DNA of 37,862 nucleotides from the NCBI GenBank assembly GCA_026645575.1, contig JAPKMW010000107.1, forward strand, positions 1 to 37,862, read 5' to 3'. Of this stretch, positions 7,501-15,545 are shown piece by piece. The translations under genes were made by a program, and so were the position numbers. The notes under the pieces were generated by a model. The model had not been told where the DNA came from and searched no databases. It saw only the letters and a program-made list of their open reading frames with translations. Source of the stretch: Caldilineaceae bacterium. GTDB lineage: Bacteria > Chloroflexota > Anaerolineae > Caldilineales > Caldilineaceae. Each line of letters opens with the position of its first letter. Position 1 is the stretch's first letter.

Positions 7501-7882
7501 CTTCGATGCCCACCTGGGCCGCACATTTGACCAACTCCTGCGCCGCTTTGAGATGCTGCATCAGCTTGACCAGATTGCCTTCCATTTTGAGCTGACGAGT
7601 CATAATGCCCTGCATTGGTTCCAGTTGGCCGGTAAGCACCTTGCGCCAGCTTTCCATGGTGGCCGTAATCGTGTATGCCGCTTTTTTACCCGCACTATCG
7701 GCAATATAAGTCGCCTCTCGGCAAGCGCCATGCCAGAGATCGAGGTAAAGCCCCCCAGCACCTTCCAACGCCAGGAAAAGATCGCCCTCCCAGTTGTGGG
7801 CCGCACTGCGGTATGCTTCACTATGGTTCAAGGTCGCTTTGAATTGATCAGCCCAAGCCTGGCTGGGAAATGGCGCTGCCAT
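7496..7882 (-). CDS. SCP2 sterol-carrier-like protein
   Basis: A 128-residue protein resembling the SCP2 sterol-binding fold: a WEGDLFLALEGAGGLYLDLWHG segment, a TxTATMESWRKVLTGQLEPMQGIMTRQLKMEGNL segment in which a small module is used to bind lipid or hydrophobic ligands, and a final amphipathic helix. In the family it is a small cytosolic lipid carrier or a domain of a larger enzyme; no enzymatic domain is present here. The start is the ATG at 7882, with AAAGGA eight bases upstream; a TTG six bases further up is less likely. It is monocistronic, convergent with upp and divergent from a small gene at 8005. Confidence 0.7.
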   Translation of the reverse strand: MAAPFPSQAWADQFKATLNHSEAYRSAAHNWEGDLFLALEGAGGLYLDLWHGACREATYIADSAGKKAAYTITATMESWRKVLTGQLEPMQGIMTRQLKMEGNLVKLMQHLKAAQELVKCAAQVGIEE

Positions 7883-8004
7883 TGGCAAAGTCCTTTCTAC
7901 TTTGGCATGAAACCACTTTTCAGTAGCGCGCTTTTACTTTATGATGAAACGCGCCTACCCGTTCACGAATCACGCAACACGAATCACGCACAAGGAGGTC
8001 ACGC

Positions 8005-8202
8005 ATGGCTTCGATTGGAGAGGAACGCGAATTTAATAGTTGGCTCCAGGCGCTTCAGGAGCAAACCTTAAGCCCGGAACAGATCGCCGTCCTCCAACAG
8101 ATGGTTGATCAGGGGGATGCCGACACCCTGGATCGTGCCGCCTACTTACTCGACTGGCAGGAAAGTGTCATCGACCCGGTGGAACACTTGTATGGTTTCT
8201 AG
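8005..8202 (+). CDS. Small protein of unknown function
   Basis: A 65-residue, acidic, mostly helical protein that I do not recognise. An AAGGAGGT site ideally placed before the ATG supports expression. The sequence has an LSPEQIAVLQQMVDQGD segment followed by LDRAAYLLDWQE. Its last bases (CTAG) overlap the stop of prs on the opposite strand, so the two genes converge with interlocked stop codons. Confidence 0.6.
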   Translation: MASIGEEREFNSWLQALQEQTLSPEQIAVLQQMVDQGDADTLDRAAYLLDWQESVIDPVEHLYGF

Positions 8203-9140
8203 GAAAATAACGCCCCAACACTCTCCCCCGTATGAATGCGTTCGATAGCAGCGGCCAACAGCGGCGCCACGGAGAGGACAGTGATCTTGTCCAGATGCTT
8301 TTCCGGCGGCACGTCCACGGTGTTGGTGACAAAGAGCGCTTCGACCGGGGCATTGGTAAAGAGTTGGATCGCTCGTCCGCAGAAGACGGGATGGGTGGCT
8401 CCGACGTAGATTTTACGCACGCCGGCATCGCGTAGTGTCTGCACAGTGGTCATGAGGGTTGTTCCCGTGGCGATCTCATCCTCAAAGATAAAAGCGTCAC
8501 AGCCATGCACCTCGCCCACGATGGAGCCTTGTTCGACATTGGTGTCGCTAATGCGCCGTTTGTCGATGATCGCCATTGGTAGATTTAAGCGGCGCGCAAA
8601 AAAGCCGGCCCGCTTCACACTTCCCACATCCGCCGCCACCACGACCGCCCTCGTCAAATCATAATTCTCCCGCACATGATCGGCAATGGTCGGGATCGCC
8701 GTCAAATGATCGACAGGGATGCTGAAAAAGCCTTGCACCTGGGGCGCGTGCAAGTCCATTGTCAAGACGCGGTTGGCGCCCGCCGTCACCATGAGATCGG
8801 CCATCAGCCGCCCCGTGATCGAGATGCGGGGGGCGTCCTTCTTATCCGAACGGGCGTAGGAATAGTAGGGAATGACCACCGTAATGCGGCGAGCGGAGGC
8901 GCTACGCAGGGCATCCAAGGTAATAAACAGTTCGATGATATGGTCATTGACCGGTGGGGTGAACGACTGGACGACAAAAACATCGCGCTCACGCACATTT
9001 TCCAAAATCTGGACGTGCATGTTGTCGTTCGAGAAACGGGAAATCTTCAAGGGGCTGAGGGGCATATCCAAATAGCGACAGATCTCGCCGGCCAGCTTGG
9101 GATTGGAACTGCCGGCAAAAATCCTCAATTCGTCATTCAT
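8199..9140 (-). CDS. prs: Ribose-phosphate pyrophosphokinase
   Basis: Makes PRPP from ribose 5-phosphate and ATP, feeding nucleotide, His and Trp synthesis and base salvage. The 313-residue length is normal. The ATG at 9140 has AGGAAG just upstream; the longer in-frame start at 9182 lacks support. Motifs: SRFSNDNMHVQI, the ATP-binding YYSYARSDKKD, metal ligand H131 in MDLHAPQVQGFF, catalytic lysine K194 in IIDKRR, and the PRPP loop FEDEIATGTTL (about 219-229), which differs from the common DDxIDTxGT form. AADVGSVKRA replaces the usual PDxGG(V/A)xRA. Both variants are conservative; activity is expected. Confidence 0.93.
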   Translation of the reverse strand: MNDELRIFAGSSNPKLAGEICRYLDMPLSPLKISRFSNDNMHVQILENVRERDVFVVQSFTPPVNDHIIELFITLDALRSASARRITVVIPYYSYARSDKKDAPRISITGRLMADLMVTAGANRVLTMDLHAPQVQGFFSIPVDHLTAIPTIADHVRENYDLTRAVVVAADVGSVKRAGFFARRLNLPMAIIDKRRISDTNVEQGSIVGEVHGCDAFIFEDEIATGTTLMTTVQTLRDAGVRKIYVGATHPVFCGRAIQLFTNAPVEALFVTNTVDVPPEKHLDKITVLSVAPLLAAAIERIHTGESVGALFS

Positions 9141-9193
9141 TTGGTTCTTCCTGGCTTTCTGCTGATTTAGGGCGCCCATCAACCGTCAATGTG

Positions 9194-9222
9194 AGCATAG
9201 GGTTTGGTTGATAGCGGCACAA
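9194..9222 (-). promoter_or_regulatory. Possible prs promoter
   Basis: Minus-strand TTGTGC (9222-9217) and TATGCT (9199-9194) are 17 bases apart, each matching four of six consensus positions. The leader to prs would be about 47 bases. Confidence 0.35.
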
Positions 9223-9364
9223 TGCTAACACCCACACTTCCACCGATGCCTGACGCCTATCGGGACACTTCTTCCGCATAATTGCGTATAAAACGCCCCT
9301 TCATTCTACCGCTGGCGCGATGAATTAATCAAACAGAAAAGTGCTTGGGATGCAGGTCGAACAA

Positions 9365-9435
9365 TATCACCGCGAAGCATGGGATTAGCGAATTAGCCGC
9401 AGAAAGATTCGCTAATCCCATGCTTCGCGGTGATA
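9365..9435. terminator. Perfect 29-bp hairpin
   Basis: Bases 9365-9393 pair perfectly with 9407-9435 around a 13-base loop. It stands nine bases beyond the end of the M20 peptidase gene (minus strand) and upstream of prs. There is no T-tract. It probably ends the peptidase transcript. Confidence 0.75.
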
Positions 9436-9443
9436 GGGCATTC

Positions 9444-10586
9444 TTACGCGCAAAATGCCGCCACCGTCGCCGTCAACACATCGGTACATTGCGCCACGCT
9501 TTCCAGATCGACCCATTCTTCCACGGCATGAGCGCCGGCGCCGGTTGGCCCAAAGATGACACAGGGAATCCCCGCCGCCGAGAGGATCGCTGTATCCATC
9601 CACGGTTGGTCGCCATAGATTTTCGGCGGGCGCCCCAGGTGTTGTTGAATTTGTGCCTGCAATAGCTGGACAATGGGTTCAGCTTGCGCGACTTCAAAGG
9701 GTTCGCGCACAAGGCCCATGCGCACTTCCGCCTTGAATTGAGGATCGGCTGCCGCCAATTTGTCCAAAATGGCCTGGATCTGCTCTTCGACAATGGCTGG
9801 CGTTTCACCGGGAATGGTGCGCCGCTCCACTTCGAGGCGACAGTGGGCCGGGTAGCTGGACAGTTCCTGGCCGCCGGAGATAAGTGAAGCGTGCAGCGAA
9901 CCGCTACGCAACAGGGCATGGGTCGGCTGGGCGCGCAGGTCGCGATCCAGTTGTTCCAGCCCCACCAACACATGGCCCATCTTGGCAATGGCATCCACGC
10001 CCAACTCCGGGCGCGAACCGTGGGCGGCAATGCCGTGGGTCTCCACTTCCAACCAAACAAAGCCGCGATGAGCGATGCAGAGATTCAGATGGCTTGGCTC
10101 GGTGACAATGGCGGCGTCGGCGCGCCACTTCTGCACAATCGACGCGGTGCCAATGCTGGCATACTCCTCATCGGAAACGGCCGTAATGATCACGTCGCCG
10201 CGCAACTTCATTGTTTTGGCCCGCCGCGCTGTGAGCATACAAGCAGCCAGGCTTCCCTTCATGTCATAGGCGCCGCGACCATAGAGACGGTTGCCTTCGA
10301 CACGAGGCGTAAAAGGGTTCGTCATGCCGGCCACGCCAACCGTATCGGTGTGGGCATTGAGCATCAAGGCGTGTCCGCCGCCTGTACCGCGCACAACGCC
10401 GACGACGTTAGGTCGTCCGTGCGCCGGCTCATCAAAGGTGACTTCCAGCCCGGCGCGCGCCAGCCACTCCGCCACATAGTCGGCAATGGCCGCTTCCCCT
10501 GCGGCGCCGGGCACGAGATCGGGGTTGATCGAGTCGATGGCCACCAGATCAGAGAGGAGCGGGATCAGTTCATTGACCGGCGGCAT
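9444..10586 (-). CDS. M20-family metallopeptidase (ArgE/DapE/CPG2-like)
   Basis: A 380-residue cytosolic zinc amidohydrolase or peptidase. Metal and catalytic residues are in place: H79 and D81 in NAHTDTV, bridging D108 in YDMKGS, general base E140 with E141 in SDEEY, E163 in VTEPS, and a late histidine in GAGAHAVEEW. The lid/dimerisation domain spans roughly 175-290 (THGIAAHGSRPELGVDAI). Substrates in this family include acetylornithine, succinyl-diaminopimelate, carboxypeptidase and aminoacylase substrates; none can be singled out. Its start lies within the 3' end of the preceding small gene (17-base overlap), so the two are translationally coupled. Confidence 0.88.
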   Translation of the reverse strand: MPPVNELIPLLSDLVAIDSINPDLVPGAAGEAAIADYVAEWLARAGLEVTFDEPAHGRPNVVGVVRGTGGGHALMLNAHTDTVGVAGMTNPFTPRVEGNRLYGRGAYDMKGSLAACMLTARRAKTMKLRGDVIITAVSDEEYASIGTASIVQKWRADAAIVTEPSHLNLCIAHRGFVWLEVETHGIAAHGSRPELGVDAIAKMGHVLVGLEQLDRDLRAQPTHALLRSGSLHASLISGGQELSSYPAHCRLEVERRTIPGETPAIVEEQIQAILDKLAAADPQFKAEVRMGLVREPFEVAQAEPIVQLLQAQIQQHLGRPPKIYGDQPWMDTAILSAAGIPCVIFGPTGAGAHAVEEWVDLESVAQCTDVLTATVAAFCA

Positions 10587-10899
10587 GGGTCAAGCCCTCA
10601 ATTTCTTTCAATTTGCTCGCCAATGCAACGAGGTCGTCAACGGCCTGTTGCCATTCCAATGTATCGGTTTCTACCTCCCAACTGCTGGCATATTGCACCG
10701 TGGTGCGCCGTTCCAGGAAATCAGCAAAGGTCGTTTCATACTTCTGGGCCAGTCGCTGATCGACCGCTTGCGCAGCCGCCAGACGCCGCTGATATTCATT
10801 GGCCAGAAGGCGCAGAATTTTGTTATCGACATCCCCGTCGCCCAGCAACGGATCGGCCAGTAATGATGCGGTTTGGGGGCTCAACTGTACTTCACTCAT
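10570..10899 (-). CDS. Small helical protein coupled to the M20 peptidase
   Basis: A 109-residue protein, mostly charged helices, with no motif I can name. AGGAGGG precedes the ATG at 10899; an in-frame upstream ATG at 10938 lacks a site. The middle (QRLAQKYETTFADFLE) and tail (SWEVETDTLEWQQAVDDL) resemble small proteins found as partners in toxin-antitoxin-like pairs in filamentous bacteria, but no toxin is adjacent. Its 3' end overlaps the M20 peptidase start by 17 bases, a sign of cotranslation. The metal ATPase upstream ends 45 bases before this start. Confidence 0.6.
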   Translation of the reverse strand: MSEVQLSPQTASLLADPLLGDGDVDNKILRLLANEYQRRLAAAQAVDQRLAQKYETTFADFLERRTTVQYASSWEVETDTLEWQQAVDDLVALASKLKEIEGLTHAAGQ

Positions 10900-10944
10900 A
10901 GAACAACCCTCCTTTATGCTTTTGTCCCGTAAGGACACGTGAAT

Positions 10945-13179
10945 TTAGATAAGACGCGATGGTGAATTGCCAAAGCGCAGTAAGCGCATCCCATTCAATG
11001 TTACCAGCAGCGCCGTCCCCATGTCGGCCACGACTGCCATCCACATCGTCCCCCAGCCCAGCAGGACGACGACCAGAAAGGCCAGCTTGATGCCAATGCT
11101 CAAAGCGACATTGGTGCGAATCGTACGCATAGCGGCCTGGCTCAGCTTGACGGCAAAGGGCAACTGACGGAGATCAGCGCTCATCAGAGTGACATCAGCG
11201 GTCTCCATCGCTTGGGCGGTGCCGGTGGCGCCGCCAATGGCAATGCCTACATCCGCCGCTGCCAACGCCGGGGCATCGTTGATACCGTCGCCCACCATGG
11301 CGACGGCGCCGTGGGTCGCTTGTAGTTCACGAATTGCCGTCAATTTGTCCGCCGGCAACAGTTCGGCGCGCACGTCGGTTACGCCCACTTGAGCGCCGAT
11401 GGTTTGGGCCGCGCCGCGATTATCGCCGGTCAACATGACAACGGCAGCCAGACCTGTCGCTTTTAAGCCTTGGACAGCGCTCTGGCTACTGGTGCGCACC
11501 GTATCCGCCACGGCCAAGGCGCCACGGTAGATGCCATCCACGCTGATCAAGAGGGGGGTATAGCCACGTTGGGCGTCATCGCTGGCCGCCAGGCAATGGT
11601 CGGGCGCATGACCCAAGGTGGTATCAAAATAGGCGTGACTGCCGATGACTACCTGACGCTGCTCGACCATACCGGTTACGCCGCGTCCAGTCAAGGCGGT
11701 CACGCCTTGTGCCGGGGCATAACGCTGGTGGAGACCGCGTTGTTGGGCCGCAGTAACCACGGCGCGCGCCAGCGGATGTTCGCTCTGCTCTTCCACGGCG
11801 CTTGCCAGCGCCAGCAGATCATCACAGGCAGGACACTCATCGCTGCCGATAGGCGTCATTGCAGCACAGGCGGTACTGCGAATGGCAACAACCGTCGGCT
11901 GCCCGGCGGTGATCGTGCCGGTCTTGTCGAGGGCAATGGCGCGCACGCGACTCAAGGCTTCCAGAAAGGCGCCGCCCTTAAACAAAACGCCGTGGCGTGC
12001 GGCATTGGTGATGGCGCTGATCAGGCTGACCGGTGTGCTAATGACCAAGGCACAGGGGCAGGCGACCACCAGAAGCGCCAGCCCGCGGTAGAGCCAGCCA
12101 AAGGTATCAGCGTCTGGATTCCAAAAGGGTTGGCCCAAGAAAAGGGGCGGCACGGTGGCAACCAGCGCTGCCAGCACCACCACTGCCGGGGTGTAATATC
12201 GCGCAAATTGATCGACAAAACGTTGCACCGGCGCCCGTTGCTCCTGCGCTTCTTCCACCAAGCGGATCATGCGGCTAATCGTGTTATCGGCGGCCAGATG
12301 GGTGACTTCCAACGTGAGGACGCCCTCGCCGTTGATGCTGCCGGCAAAGAGAGTATCACCGACGGTTTTGTCAATGGGCATACTCTCGCCGGTGATGGCA
12401 GCCTGATTCACCGCCGACTGACCAGTGCGCACACAACCATCCATGGGGATGCGTTCACCGGGGCGAACGCGCAGTAGGTCGCCAAGCTGCAATCCGGTGA
12501 TGGGGGACTCGACGGGTGGAATGGGAATACCGTTACGAGCAATGACCGTTGCCGTGCTGGGCGCAGTTGCCAACAAGCTGCGAATGGCATGACGAGCGCG
12601 ATTGCCGGTGTAGCCCTCTAGCGCCTCACTCAGGGCAAAAAGCACCATAACCATGCCCGCTTCGGTGTAAGCGCCGATAATCACCGCGCCAATGGCGGCA
12701 ATGGTCATCAGGACATTAATGTTGATGTCGCGATTGAGGAGCGCGCGCCAGGCGCTTTGGGCAATTGGCCAACCGGCGGCGGCCATTGCCAGTAAAGAGA
12801 GGGCATGAATAGCACCATGCTCATAGCCTAGCAACTCGGTCAGGAGCAGACCGGGCAGAATCAAGAATGCGCCCAGCAAGGCCAATTGGGTTTCGCGTCG
12901 CTGCCAGAGGTAGCCCCAGAAGCTGGGCAGCACTTCTGGTACAGCAGTAGTGGGGGACGCCGCATCGGTGTTGATCGCACCATAGCCCAGGGCTTGCACT
13001 TTGTCCGTAATTGACGCTGCGGTCATCTCGCCGCTGACACGCAATTTGGCGGTAGTAAAGGTTAACTCACAGTGCTTTACACCGGGCAATTGACTAACCG
13101 CCTTTTCAACCGATTGCGCACAACCGGCACAGTCCAGGCCAGTGATTTGGAATTGGAATGAGTTTGTCCCTGTGGTCAT
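10945..13179 (-). CDS. P1B-2 heavy-metal ATPase (Zn/Cd/Pb exporter)
   Basis: A 744-residue ATP-driven exporter of Zn2+, Cd2+ or Pb2+. Order: N-terminal HMA domain with GLDCAGC (14-20), eight membrane helices, actuator TGES, ion-binding C374-P-C376, phosphorylation site D418 in DKTGT, the nucleotide-binding H468-P dipeptide, GDGINDAP hinge, and last helices with a conserved K (GIKLAF) and DMG, the pattern expected of the P1B-2 zinc/cadmium subgroup. A Cys-rich insert (TAC...DECPAC, about 437-452) in the nucleotide domain is unusual. GGGAGT precedes the ATG. A decayed MerR-type start just upstream suggests loss of local regulation. Confidence 0.93.
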   Translation of the reverse strand: MTTGTNSFQFQITGLDCAGCAQSVEKAVSQLPGVKHCELTFTTAKLRVSGEMTAASITDKVQALGYGAINTDAASPTTAVPEVLPSFWGYLWQRRETQLALLGAFLILPGLLLTELLGYEHGAIHALSLLAMAAAGWPIAQSAWRALLNRDININVLMTIAAIGAVIIGAYTEAGMVMVLFALSEALEGYTGNRARHAIRSLLATAPSTATVIARNGIPIPPVESPITGLQLGDLLRVRPGERIPMDGCVRTGQSAVNQAAITGESMPIDKTVGDTLFAGSINGEGVLTLEVTHLAADNTISRMIRLVEEAQEQRAPVQRFVDQFARYYTPAVVVLAALVATVPPLFLGQPFWNPDADTFGWLYRGLALLVVACPCALVISTPVSLISAITNAARHGVLFKGGAFLEALSRVRAIALDKTGTITAGQPTVVAIRSTACAAMTPIGSDECPACDDLLALASAVEEQSEHPLARAVVTAAQQRGLHQRYAPAQGVTALTGRGVTGMVEQRQVVIGSHAYFDTTLGHAPDHCLAASDDAQRGYTPLLISVDGIYRGALAVADTVRTSSQSAVQGLKATGLAAVVMLTGDNRGAAQTIGAQVGVTDVRAELLPADKLTAIRELQATHGAVAMVGDGINDAPALAAADVGIAIGGATGTAQAMETADVTLMSADLRQLPFAVKLSQAAMRTIRTNVALSIGIKLAFLVVVLLGWGTMWMAVVADMGTALLVTLNGMRLLRFGNSPSRLI

Positions 13180-13183
13180 AAGA

Positions 13184-13273
13184 CTCCCTTTGCAATAACT
13201 ACTACTCTTCCTAATCGCGTAAAACTGAAGTGCTCAGTCCAGTGCGTTTGGCGAATTCTCTGATAGTGAGCAT
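13184..13273 (-). pseudogene. Decayed N-terminus of a MerR-family regulator
   Basis: Read on the minus strand from the ATG at 13273 (GGAG four bases upstream), 20 codons give the start MLTIREFAKRTGLSTS then VLRD, the classic MerR helix-turn-helix opening. The next codons read stop-E-E-stop-stop-L-L-Q, in the same register as the family pattern RxYEExGLL, with stops at the tyrosine, variable and glycine positions. Translation therefore ends at 13211. MerR-type regulators such as ZntR and CadR often sit beside Zn/Cd ATPase genes, which is the gene immediately downstream. Either a fossil regulator or a 20-residue leader peptide remains. Too short to exclude chance fully, but the match over 28 positions is striking. 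Confidence 0.6.
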
Positions 13274-13404
13274 GGTCTCCATTCACATTTATGTCCACGA
13301 ACGCTCCTGGTAGCATAACCGACTTTGGCCGATTTGGCAACTGGCTTTGCGCTATACTTTTTGTAGCAAGATTTCGCACTTCAGGTTGCTTCTGCTACAA
13401 TAGA

Positions 13405-13433
13405 TTGACAATTACGGTGTTCTCTACTACTCT
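13405..13433 (+). promoter_or_regulatory. Possible cysE promoter
   Basis: A perfect TTGACA (13405-13410) is followed 17 bases later by the weaker TACTCT (13428-13433). The leader to the chosen start would be about 70 bases. The rest of the gap from 13274 to 13404 shows no gene. Confidence 0.4.
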
Positions 13434-13507
13434 TGCCGATAATGATCCCGATGAAACCAGTTTGTGGCCCAAAGAGCAGTAGCAACAGAGCAAAGCAAAC
13501 GGAACCT

Positions 13508-14338
13508 ATGATCAACAATCAAACGCCATCACTGACACGCTTTTTGGAGAAGCTCGACACCCAAATTACCAACTTTCGCAGCGTCCTGCCGCCCAAGCAG
13601 GAGGTGAATCATTTTGCGGAAGGGATGTTTGACTTTCTCTTTCCCATCAACTGTCCCCAGCCACGCAAAGCTTCGGTGCAATATGTCAATTTGTCGGACC
13701 AGTTGGCGCGGCTGCTCGACCCGCTGGATGTCGATGCTCAAGCGGTGACAGAGAACTTTTTTGCCGCCCTACCCGAACTTTATGAACGGTTGTTGGAAGA
13801 TGCCGAGGCGACGATGGCCTTCGATCCGGCGGCCACCAGCCTGGAAGAGGTGATCACCACTTATCCCGGCTTTTATGCCATTACCATCTACCGCCTGGCT
13901 CATCAACTGGTGCAACTAGGGGTGCCATTATTGCCCCGTATGTTGACCGAATACGCCCACAGCAAAACCGGCATTGACATTCATCCGGCGGCGCAAATTG
14001 GTCATTCCTTCTTTATCGATCATGGCACCGGCATTGTGATTGGCGCCACCGCCAAGATCGGTGATAATGTCAAGCTCTACCAAGGCGTGACGTTGGGGGC
14101 GCTTCAGGTGGAAAAATCATTGGCCAACACCAAGCGTCACCCGACCATTGAGGATGATGTGATTATCTATGCCAACGCCACCATTCTCGGCGGCGAAACG
14201 GTCGTCGGCCATCATTCGATCCTCGGCGGCAACGTCTGGATCACGCGCAGCCTCCCGCCCTACTCGCGTGTCTACCACGAGAGCAAGGTGAGCGTGCGCA
14301 ATAAACATGATGGGCAAGTACTGGATTTTGTGATTTAA
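13508..14338 (+). CDS. cysE: Serine O-acetyltransferase
   Basis: Transfers acetyl from acetyl-CoA to serine, giving O-acetylserine for cysteine synthesis. 276 residues from the ATG at 13508; upstream in-frame starts exist (ATG 13442, TTG 13433) but none has a strong ribosome site, so the start is uncertain by about 25 residues. The C-terminal left-handed beta-helix is clear: GIDIHPAAQIGHSFFIDHGTG, with the catalytic His in DHGTG, then IGDNVKLYQGVTLGA and hexapeptides ending GGNVWITRSLPP. The N-terminal helical region is longer than in EpsC-type enzymes. cysK follows 146 bases downstream. Confidence 0.93.
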   Translation: MINNQTPSLTRFLEKLDTQITNFRSVLPPKQEVNHFAEGMFDFLFPINCPQPRKASVQYVNLSDQLARLLDPLDVDAQAVTENFFAALPELYERLLEDAEATMAFDPAATSLEEVITTYPGFYAITIYRLAHQLVQLGVPLLPRMLTEYAHSKTGIDIHPAAQIGHSFFIDHGTGIVIGATAKIGDNVKLYQGVTLGALQVEKSLANTKRHPTIEDDVIIYANATILGGETVVGHHSILGGNVWITRSLPPYSRVYHESKVSVRNKHDGQVLDFVI

Positions 14339-14342
14339 TAAC

Positions 14343-14418
14343 GGAGAGATTATAGAGATTAAGAGATTGAGAGACTAGGCCGGTGCTTCCGCTAATCTCT
14401 CAATCTGTGTAATCTCCC
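14343..14418. terminator. Imperfect hairpin between cysE and cysK
   Basis: The left arm is a run of GAGATTAAGAGATTGAGAGA-type words and the right arm is AATCTCTCAATCTGTGTAATCTCC, giving a long stem with internal loops. It is built of the same AGATTGAGAGAT vocabulary as the perfect hairpin at 31684-31758. Confidence 0.5.
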
Positions 14419-14484
14419 TCTTTCGTAACATATCATTGACCAACGATTTTTCGTCTTGGTTAGTCTATTCATGGGAGAACCTTC

Positions 14485-15396
14485 ATGCGAGCAAACAACA
14501 TTCTGGAAACCATTGGCAACACACCGCATGTGCGGATCAATCGGCTCTTTGACAGCAGCCACGAGGTGTGGATGAAGTTGGAACGGGCCAACCCCGGCGG
14601 CAGCATCAAGGATCGCATTGGTCTGTCCATGATCGAAGACGCCGAAAAACGGGGCATTCTCAAGCCCGATAGTGTGATCATCGAACCAACTTCCGGCAAC
14701 ACGGGTATTGGTCTGGCAATGACAGCGGCGGTGAAGGGCTATAAGCTCATTCTGGTCATGCCCGAATCGATGTCGATTGAGCGGCGCAAGATCATGGCCG
14801 CCTATGGCGCCACCTTTGAGTTGACCCCGCGCGAAAAGGGCATGAAAGGCGCCATTGCCCGCGCCGAGGAGATGTTGAAGGAGATCCCGAATTCGTGGAT
14901 TCCCCAACAGTTTGAGAACGATGCCAATGTGGAAGTCCACAAGCGCACCACTGCCCAGGAAATTCTGCGCGACTTCCCCGAAGGCGTTGACTACATCATC
15001 ACCGGCGTCGGCACCGGCGGTCATATCACCGGCTGCGCTGAAGTTCTCAAGGAACATTGGCCGAATCTCCAGGTCTTTGCGGTGGAACCAACTCTCTCGC
15101 CGGTCATCAGCGGCGGCAATCCTGGCCCCCATCCGATCCAGGGTATCGGCGCCGGCTTTATCCCGCGCAACCTCCATACGAATGCCATCGACGGCGTGAT
15201 CCAGGTCAGCAAAGAAGATGCCTTTGAGATGGCGCAACGCTCGGCCAAAGAAGAGGGGATCTTCATCGGCATCTCGTCCGGCGCCGCCCTGGCCGCCGTG
15301 CGCAAAAAATTGGCCGAAGTTCCCGCCGGCGCCCGCGTCCTCACCTTCTGCTATGATACGGGTGAACGCTACCTGTCGATTGAAGGGCTGTTCTAA
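14485..15396 (+). CDS. cysK: Cysteine synthase A (O-acetylserine sulfhydrylase)
   Basis: PLP enzyme that forms cysteine from O-acetylserine and sulfide; 303 residues, normal length. PLP lysine K42 lies in [11 protein letters not shown], the substrate loop is [11 protein letters not shown] (about 70-80), and the phosphate-binding loop is [10 protein letters not shown]. The C-terminal [10 protein letters not shown] and YLSIEGLF match the family. GGGAGA precedes the ATG. Following cysE, it completes a two-gene cysteine pathway; the two proteins usually form the cysteine synthase complex. Confidence 0.96.
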   Translation: MRANNILETIGNTPHVRINRLFDSSHEVWMKLERANPGGSIKDRIGLSMIEDAEKRGILKPDSVIIEPTSGNTGIGLAMTAAVKGYKLILVMPESMSIERRKIMAAYGATFELTPREKGMKGAIARAEEMLKEIPNSWIPQQFENDANVEVHKRTTAQEILRDFPEGVDYIITGVGTGGHITGCAEVLKEHWPNLQVFAVEPTLSPVISGGNPGPHPIQGIGAGFIPRNLHTNAIDGVIQVSKEDAFEMAQRSAKEEGIFIGISSGAALAAVRKKLAEVPAGARVLTFCYDTGERYLSIEGLF

Positions 15397-15408
15397 ACAC
15401 CAGGGGGT

Positions 15409-15545
15409 AAACGGATTCTAGACAGGAACGGATTGGGCGTCGCTGAATTTGAGAACATCTTGTACATGGTGACGCGTAGAAGTGCCATAGCACACTAAAT
15501 TTTCAAGTAAACAGCGGCTAATCTGTTCCTGTCTAGAATCCGTTT
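15409..15545. terminator. Long-loop inverted repeat after cysK
   Basis: Bases 15409-15434 pair with 15520-15545 with one mismatch around an 85-base loop. The right arm includes the stop codon (15533-15535) and last codons of the MocR-type gene, so the 3' ends of two convergent genes are joined by the palindrome. The loop shows no gene. Confidence 0.65.

Noticed and set aside
9891..10901. A 336-codon plus-strand open frame opposite the M20 peptidase and small coupled gene
   Set aside because: It is the antisense shadow of two genes with clear motifs and ribosome sites; its protein lacks any family signature and has no start site.
11470..12477. A 335-codon plus-strand open frame inside the metal ATPase
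   Set aside because: Antisense shadow of a well-defined P1B ATPase; Gly/His/Gln-rich composition comes from reversed codons.
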